This document shows positions 59,165-64,000 of a DNA stretch of 64,000 bases, piece by piece (within the stretch, counting starts at the first letter, position 1; every line of letters begins with the position of its first letter). The position numbers and the translations under genes were made by a program. The stretch covers positions 1,550,001 to 1,614,000 of the forward strand of contig JALGAS010000005.1 of assembly GCA_023078685.1 (NCBI GenBank), given 5' to 3'. Below the pieces are notes generated by a model, which worked only from the letters and a program-made list of their open reading frames with translations, was not told the DNA's origin and ran no database searches. The stretch is from Neopestalotiopsis rosae (lineage: Eukaryota > Ascomycota > Sordariomycetes > Amphisphaeriales > Sporocadaceae).

Positions 59165-62100
59165 TCTCTTCTCTGTGGCTTGGTCGAATTGGTGCATGGT
59201 TTAGGCTGAGCGCACGTTAGACTCTCTTTTTCTCTCCAAAGATGGAGTTGGAGGGGCAGTTGCGAACTTGTCGGGACGACAGGGGAGGTGTGAGCAGATT
59301 TCCATACTTGGCACTGGCTGCTCACTGCCCTGTGCTCAGTGTGGTCAGTGCTGCTCGGCGGGGAAAAGGGCTTTAGAGGCTCACACCTAACTAGCTGGGT
59401 GTGCTATTAGGTGTCCCCCTCCCCCCTTTCCCTCCCCTCCAAAGTGCCCTTGCCCTGCTTCCCTTCTGTCCTCACCTTTGGGCCTCCCCTGGTCTGTCAG
59501 CTAGTATGAGGGTTCGGGCGGATCTGGCAGTGGGCTGCTAGCGCTCTGTAGGAGATTCCAATGCTGATGATTTTCAGATCTGCGGCGCTTGACAGGGGCC
59601 CCGGGCTACCGATCTACTATGGTCATTGTGTATGGTTGTACCTGTAAGTGGTCCAGCCTTCTTCTTCCTTTGTTTCGCGTCGGCGCACTTATGTAACTAA
59701 AGCTGTAGGCCACGCTTCTGCCCAAGCAGCTAAGATGATAGACAGCACATCGTACATATAGACGAGCATCTAATGTATGTAAGTGTGAGCGTGTATGTGC
59801 GTTGCTGTCATCCAACGGGCCTAGAGCAGCAGTATGCACATGTATGGATGCCTTCTAGAAAGATCAACGTCCTCTAGTCTTTGCACGAAGTCATTACTCT
59901 TTTGCTTCTTAGGCATGTATGTACTATGTACGATAGATGTGTGTGTGTGAGAGAGTGTGTGGTTGTTCGTTTAGAACCTGAGGAGAAGAGATTTCTAGTT
60001 TCTGCCACCTATGGAAAAACGAAATGTCGATCTTTTACGAACCGAGATTTTGTATACTCGTCCCCACCTGTCATTAATTGGCGCGTTGCAGAGATTGTAC
60101 AGGATCTAGCAGCACATGTGTGCTATCCGCCAGGCCTCTTCGTGAACCCCTGCGCTCACTTGCAATCAAGTGATCGTGAGTGCATTAAAAACCCATGAAG
60201 ATGACAAGAAAATGGTAGGATGAGAAGAATCCAATGCACGAAACATGTGCATGTCTTGAATCAGGCCGCGACGAGGGACGTGGCATTTTTGGCAAAAAAA
60301 GAAGTATGCAGCCTGGCAGCAGGTCTTGTAGATCGCCGCCTTATGTAGAGAATACAGTCATTTCTTCACCGTCAATATGACGATACTTTTTTTTTTCCTT
60401 CATATCAAATGTTTCGCTTCATGGGCCAGAATGGCTGTCGAATGGCTGCAAGGGAAATTAGTGCCGCCGAGACGGCAGATATTGGTGTAGCATCGCCCAT
60501 CCGCTATCGCACCGACATTACCCGTAGTTGCAATCAATCGACTATTTTCACTCGTCTAGGCAAAAGTTATAATCACGGTGAGAGAATGATAACTAATATA
60601 ATCTCTCTATCGGCAAGGCTGTGTAGTGTACCTACGCTCATGCTTCGTGAAGAATATCCTAATGCAGAAAAATAGGCGACGAGGATTATAACATACTATT
60701 TTGCTTGGTTTTGCTTGGTAGTACATTTGATAGTATGTAGGTAGCTGGAGGCTGTAGTGGTAGACGAGGCCAGTCAGCAGCTAGCGGAAAGGCAAACCGA
60801 AATGTCGGTCGACTGTTGAGAATTGCTTTTTCTCTCCTTCCTTTCCGCAGCGGCATCAATTTTCTGCAATGGAAGGACGGCGAAGAACAAAAGAACATTT
60901 CCCACTGCCGGCAGCACATGGGCATGATTTTACACGCACACTACTGTTGGTAGAAAAAAACAAAGCCAAAAGCCGGGCTAACAGTACTGTTGTTTGAGGT
61001 ATCCTGTAGTGTCACTGTGTATGTAAGTCGAGCCGCACCAGCAGCCAGCAGCAGCAGCACCATAAAAACAAGAAGAACAAGAAGCCTTCCGTGCGGGCCA
61101 CAAGCGGCGTCCCGTCAAATGAACTCAAATCTGCGACAAACTTTCCCGAAATGGACCCATCCTCGCATCCCGCCAGGGACAGTCTCATGTTGTGCTGTAG
61201 TGTAGCGTAGGCTGTAGTCACTAAAAATCCTTCGCTGCATGCTCGCAAGACTTCCTTCTCCTTTAAACCAACCTTACGCCCTCATTTTTAGTCCGATTCT
61301 TGTTTGCGCCTCTGGGCATTTTTCTTTTTCCTGTTCAAAATCATTCTAGACGTTCTAAAACAGAAAATGCGCATGCGGACTGCGAACGTGCAATGGAGTC
61401 TTCCGTCCCGTGAAGATGGATCTCGACCCCAGAATATGGTCCATAGCCTTCTTTGCTTTTGCGTTCCCTCCCCATCGGCCCATCGGTGAGGTCGGCCGCA
61501 AATGCCTGGAGGTTTGTCGTAGTTTTTTCGGTGATGTCGGGAACCCCATTTAGACAGCTGCACGCTTTGTCCCGGCCATTATCAAATCCCGCTTCGCTCC
61601 AGGGCTCCCCCACGAACCGGCTTTTCGCGGTATCGGAGTGCCGTTATTGGAGGCACCAGGGAGGTGTGTTCAAAGGGTGTCAGAGAGAGGTCTTTGCTCA
61701 TAGTACTACGGTACTCACTCACTCTCTCTTTCAGCGCAGTGGAAAAAAGAATAGCAGAGCAGGGCCCTCATGCAGGCTGAGTTGAAAAATTGCAAATACT
61801 GTCCAGGCCTCCATGCATATCAAGGAGAATTCTGCTATTGTAGGGTTACATTTGCGTGGGCTGTCATTGTCATACTCCATCCATGTCCAAATCCATCATG
61901 CACAAGCCAGCAGACAGACAGAGAGAGTCCCGCAGAACCAACGACGTCTTCATGATTAGACATAGTAGATCGATACCCGGATAATGCTCATCCAAGATGC
62001 AAGATGTGACAGTCTTACCATGCAATACTATGCATAGAGAAGAGCATTATGCACTCGCCTATTTTTTGCTTGCTTCCTTCCCTTCTCTGTGCATACACAC

Positions 62101-62514
62101 GGCACAGTATTTCGTCTACCGCGCTTACATTGATTTGCTCTCACTAAAACCGTTCGTAACTCATACCTAGTATAATGCTAGATGCGGCTGCAACATAGTT
62201 ACCTTTGCAATTAACCAAGGTAGTTTTAGGCAATCCTTCGAGTACTATGTGCTGAAAAGCCACAATTGACTACGAGAGCACCATGATGATGATTGAACAA
62301 GCCTGGGTATGTAGCTGGTAGTACGCCTATCCCGCAAGCATGCAAACAGGGTACGTACCGTGGCACTACCTAGTACGGCTATACGTGACTACCATGTCCA
62401 AGGGTAAGGCGGCGGGGGTCCGTCTTAGACAAAAGTGCGGAACCCTCGAGACGCGGACGAAAATAGTGCCTAACTTAGATCACGTTGGCGTTTTCTTGGT
62501 CATGGTTGTGTGGG

Positions 62515-62532
62515 TGAGTGTGTGTGTGTGTA
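62515..62532. repeat. GT-rich simple repeat
   Basis: A short GT run, GAGTGTGTGTGTGTGTAT, inside a wider T/G-rich stretch that continues to about 62600. Confidence 0.85.
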
Positions 62533-62984
62533 TCTGTCTGGTGTGTGTTGTGTTTGTTGTTATTGTTTGTTGTCCTTGGTCTGGTTGCTGTCTGGTTGTT
62601 CCATCATACTATGTACCTGCTCTGCCAGGCTGGCTGGCTGTAACGCCTGGCTGCTGCCACCTAACCAACCACTTTCAACTATGTAGGTTAGATACTTACA
62701 GTCATGGCCAACCAGACCTACATTTCGCAAGAATGGAATTGCCCTGCCTTTGGCCCTAGTCTATAGTATCTCCAGCGCTATAGTGCGGTACTTCCCTTGC
62801 CAGCAGAGACATCAATTACCTACATACATTCATCTTTTTGATCCCTGGTTAGCGTCAATTGGCAGGGCTCTGCTCTTGCTCTTGCTCTCTTCTCTCTCTT
62901 CTCACTTTGCGATCATGGCAGCATGGGAAGGGGAGGGGGAAATAGCCTGGGCAGGGGGAGGGGTGCGGTGCGTTTTCCCTGTTT

Positions 62985-63005
62985 CCCCCCCCCCCCCCCC
63001 CCCCC
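62985..63005. repeat. Mononucleotide C tract (21 bases)
   Basis: A run of 21 C residues, with GT/G-rich sequence on its left. Its exact length is uncertain for technical reasons. The complementary strand is a G tract. Confidence 0.9.
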
Positions 63006-64000
63006 GGCACTGCACTACCTTAGCTGCTACCACCACGCCGTCGCTGCTCCTTAGCTCTACCTAGTGTTGCACTTCTACATCGTGTCCCATGGTAGACCGT
63101 CCGACAACCAGACTGTGGATTTTTCGTCCTTTCCCCTTCCCCCTTCGAGCAAGGGACCCTTATTGGAACTTGCAATTTTTGGTTCCTAGACCAACGGTGC
63201 CTGCCTGTCGCCCAGGTTTCCCTTCACGCCCAAAGTCTCGGCCGGGTAAATCGGCTTCGTCTTGCCCATGCGCGGGGGCCATGCTGGGCCATGCTAGGCA
63301 AGGCGGGCTGGCTGGTCGATGCCAGCTAAACTACGATGCCTACGCCCAGTCCACTTAGTGACTCGATCGTGAAATCAAAGAGCCCGCCTTTCAGAGAGGG
63401 GCACATATAGTCCTATGGAGTAGTTGGTAGTGTAGCAGCAGCAGTAGTAGCAGTAGCCAGGAAGTCGGTAGGGCAGAGTCCAGCCCGCCAAGTAAAAGAT
63501 CGTGATGGCCACAACGGCCTCGACCATGGCGGGGCATTGATCTAGCTGGAGACTTATTACACATACGAATATAATCTGTCTTACTTGAAATGAGAGTGGC
63601 AGAAGCGAGATGGAGAGAGACACCTGGTGGATGACTGTATGGGCCAAGGGACGATTACTACCTTATCTCTCCAATGTGCTGAGCTGAACCTGCATAAAGG
63701 TTGAGAAAGCTGTCAGCTCACTAAAAGGTACAGAGTATACAGTAGTACTGAGGAAATCAAACGCAGTCGTGGCTTTTTCGATAGAACCTGGCTTATCGTT
63801 GAGCTAGCCTTGGCGAAACGGCTTCGTGTTAGTGAGACGTCTAGGGTCGAGATCACTTGAGAGACATCATACAGGCCTGGACGCTTAGATATTGAACATA
63901 TTACGCAACTCTGCGGCACAGATGACAAGTTCGTGCTTTGAAAGAGATAGCTTCATCTCCCGCTACTACGATTTCCCCAGATTTCACCCGGGGTTGGTGG

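Larger units (their letters stand above)
48655..64000. other. Gene-poor interval, right part to window edge
   Basis: About 15 kb without a recognisable gene. Features seen: a leader-like CT-rich stretch at 49.66-49.86 kb followed by a GTATGT donor and CCTAG acceptor pair (49861-49901); a TATAAAAG at about 50469-50476; a locally GC-rich stretch at 50.8-52.0 kb with long but mutually overlapping ORFs; possible coding-like frames on the minus strand at 57.5-58.4 kb; and CT, GA, GT and CA tracts at 58.8-63.5 kb that resemble the long leaders of regulatory genes. The 63.5-64.0 kb end shows nothing distinctive. Confidence 0.5.

Noticed and set aside
1..64000. CRISPR arrays, rRNA genes, telomeric repeats, intact transposons and Starship-type captain recombinases
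   Set aside because: No regularly spaced direct repeats, rRNA sequence, TTAGGG arrays, reverse transcriptase, transposase or tyrosine recombinase motifs were seen in any frame.

Overview
This window comes from a filamentous ascomycete (Pezizomycotina, probably Sordariomycetes and plausibly Hypocreales). Short GT-AG introns interrupt most genes. The gene set is typical of that group: a SepH/Cdc7 septation kinase, a Snf1 kinase, a HET-domain protein, a Fusarium-type galactose oxidase with an N-terminal CBM32, and a PL9 pectate lyase. No operons, CRISPR arrays, rRNA genes or intact transposons were seen. The order-level placement rests on gene content only.

Layout. 1-870: 3' end of a Snf1/AMPK-alpha kinase (+). 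1892-3112: dihydrofolate synthase (-). 4246-5839: uncharacterised fungal protein (+). 7934-12930: 12-exon SepH-type septation-initiation kinase (+), modelled at 1425 aa. 13635-15613: six-exon TDT/SLAC1-family transporter (+). 16091-17161: alpha/beta hydrolase (+), convergent with a DUF218 protein at 17230-18144 (-). 18861-20165: secreted PL9 pectate lyase (+). 21123-22093: secreted Ser/Thr-rich, probably GPI-anchored protein (+). 22643-23453: small GFA/CENP-V zinc protein (-). 25421-27540: galactose oxidase (-). 30349-32230: membrane-anchored DUF1365 protein (-). 33188-33892: coactivator MBF1 (+). 34582-36102: replication licensing factor Cdt1 (-). 37127-39827: intact six-exon HET-domain protein (+). 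40572-40838: small uncharacterised protein (-).

From about 40.9 kb to the right edge (23 kb) no convincing protein gene was found. That tract holds short, mutually overlapping ORFs, simple repeats, a defective tRNA-like element near 48.53 kb, promoter-like CT/GT/CA-rich stretches, and a few fragments that may be relics. It could be a very long regulatory or non-coding interval, or decayed accessory DNA next to the HET gene.

How the genes relate. The left 17 kb and the MBF1-Cdt1 block are core cellular functions: energy sensing, folate synthesis, septation, transcription and replication licensing. The 16-28 kb stretch is rich in secreted or wall-associated proteins acting on carbohydrate (PL9, GPI protein, galactose oxidase), but the genes lie on both strands with long spacers, so co-regulation is only a possibility. 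An MCB-type palindrome upstream of Cdt1 fits G1/S control. Exon boundaries were chosen by reading GT/AG sites and checking reading phase by hand; they are models, not transcript-backed.
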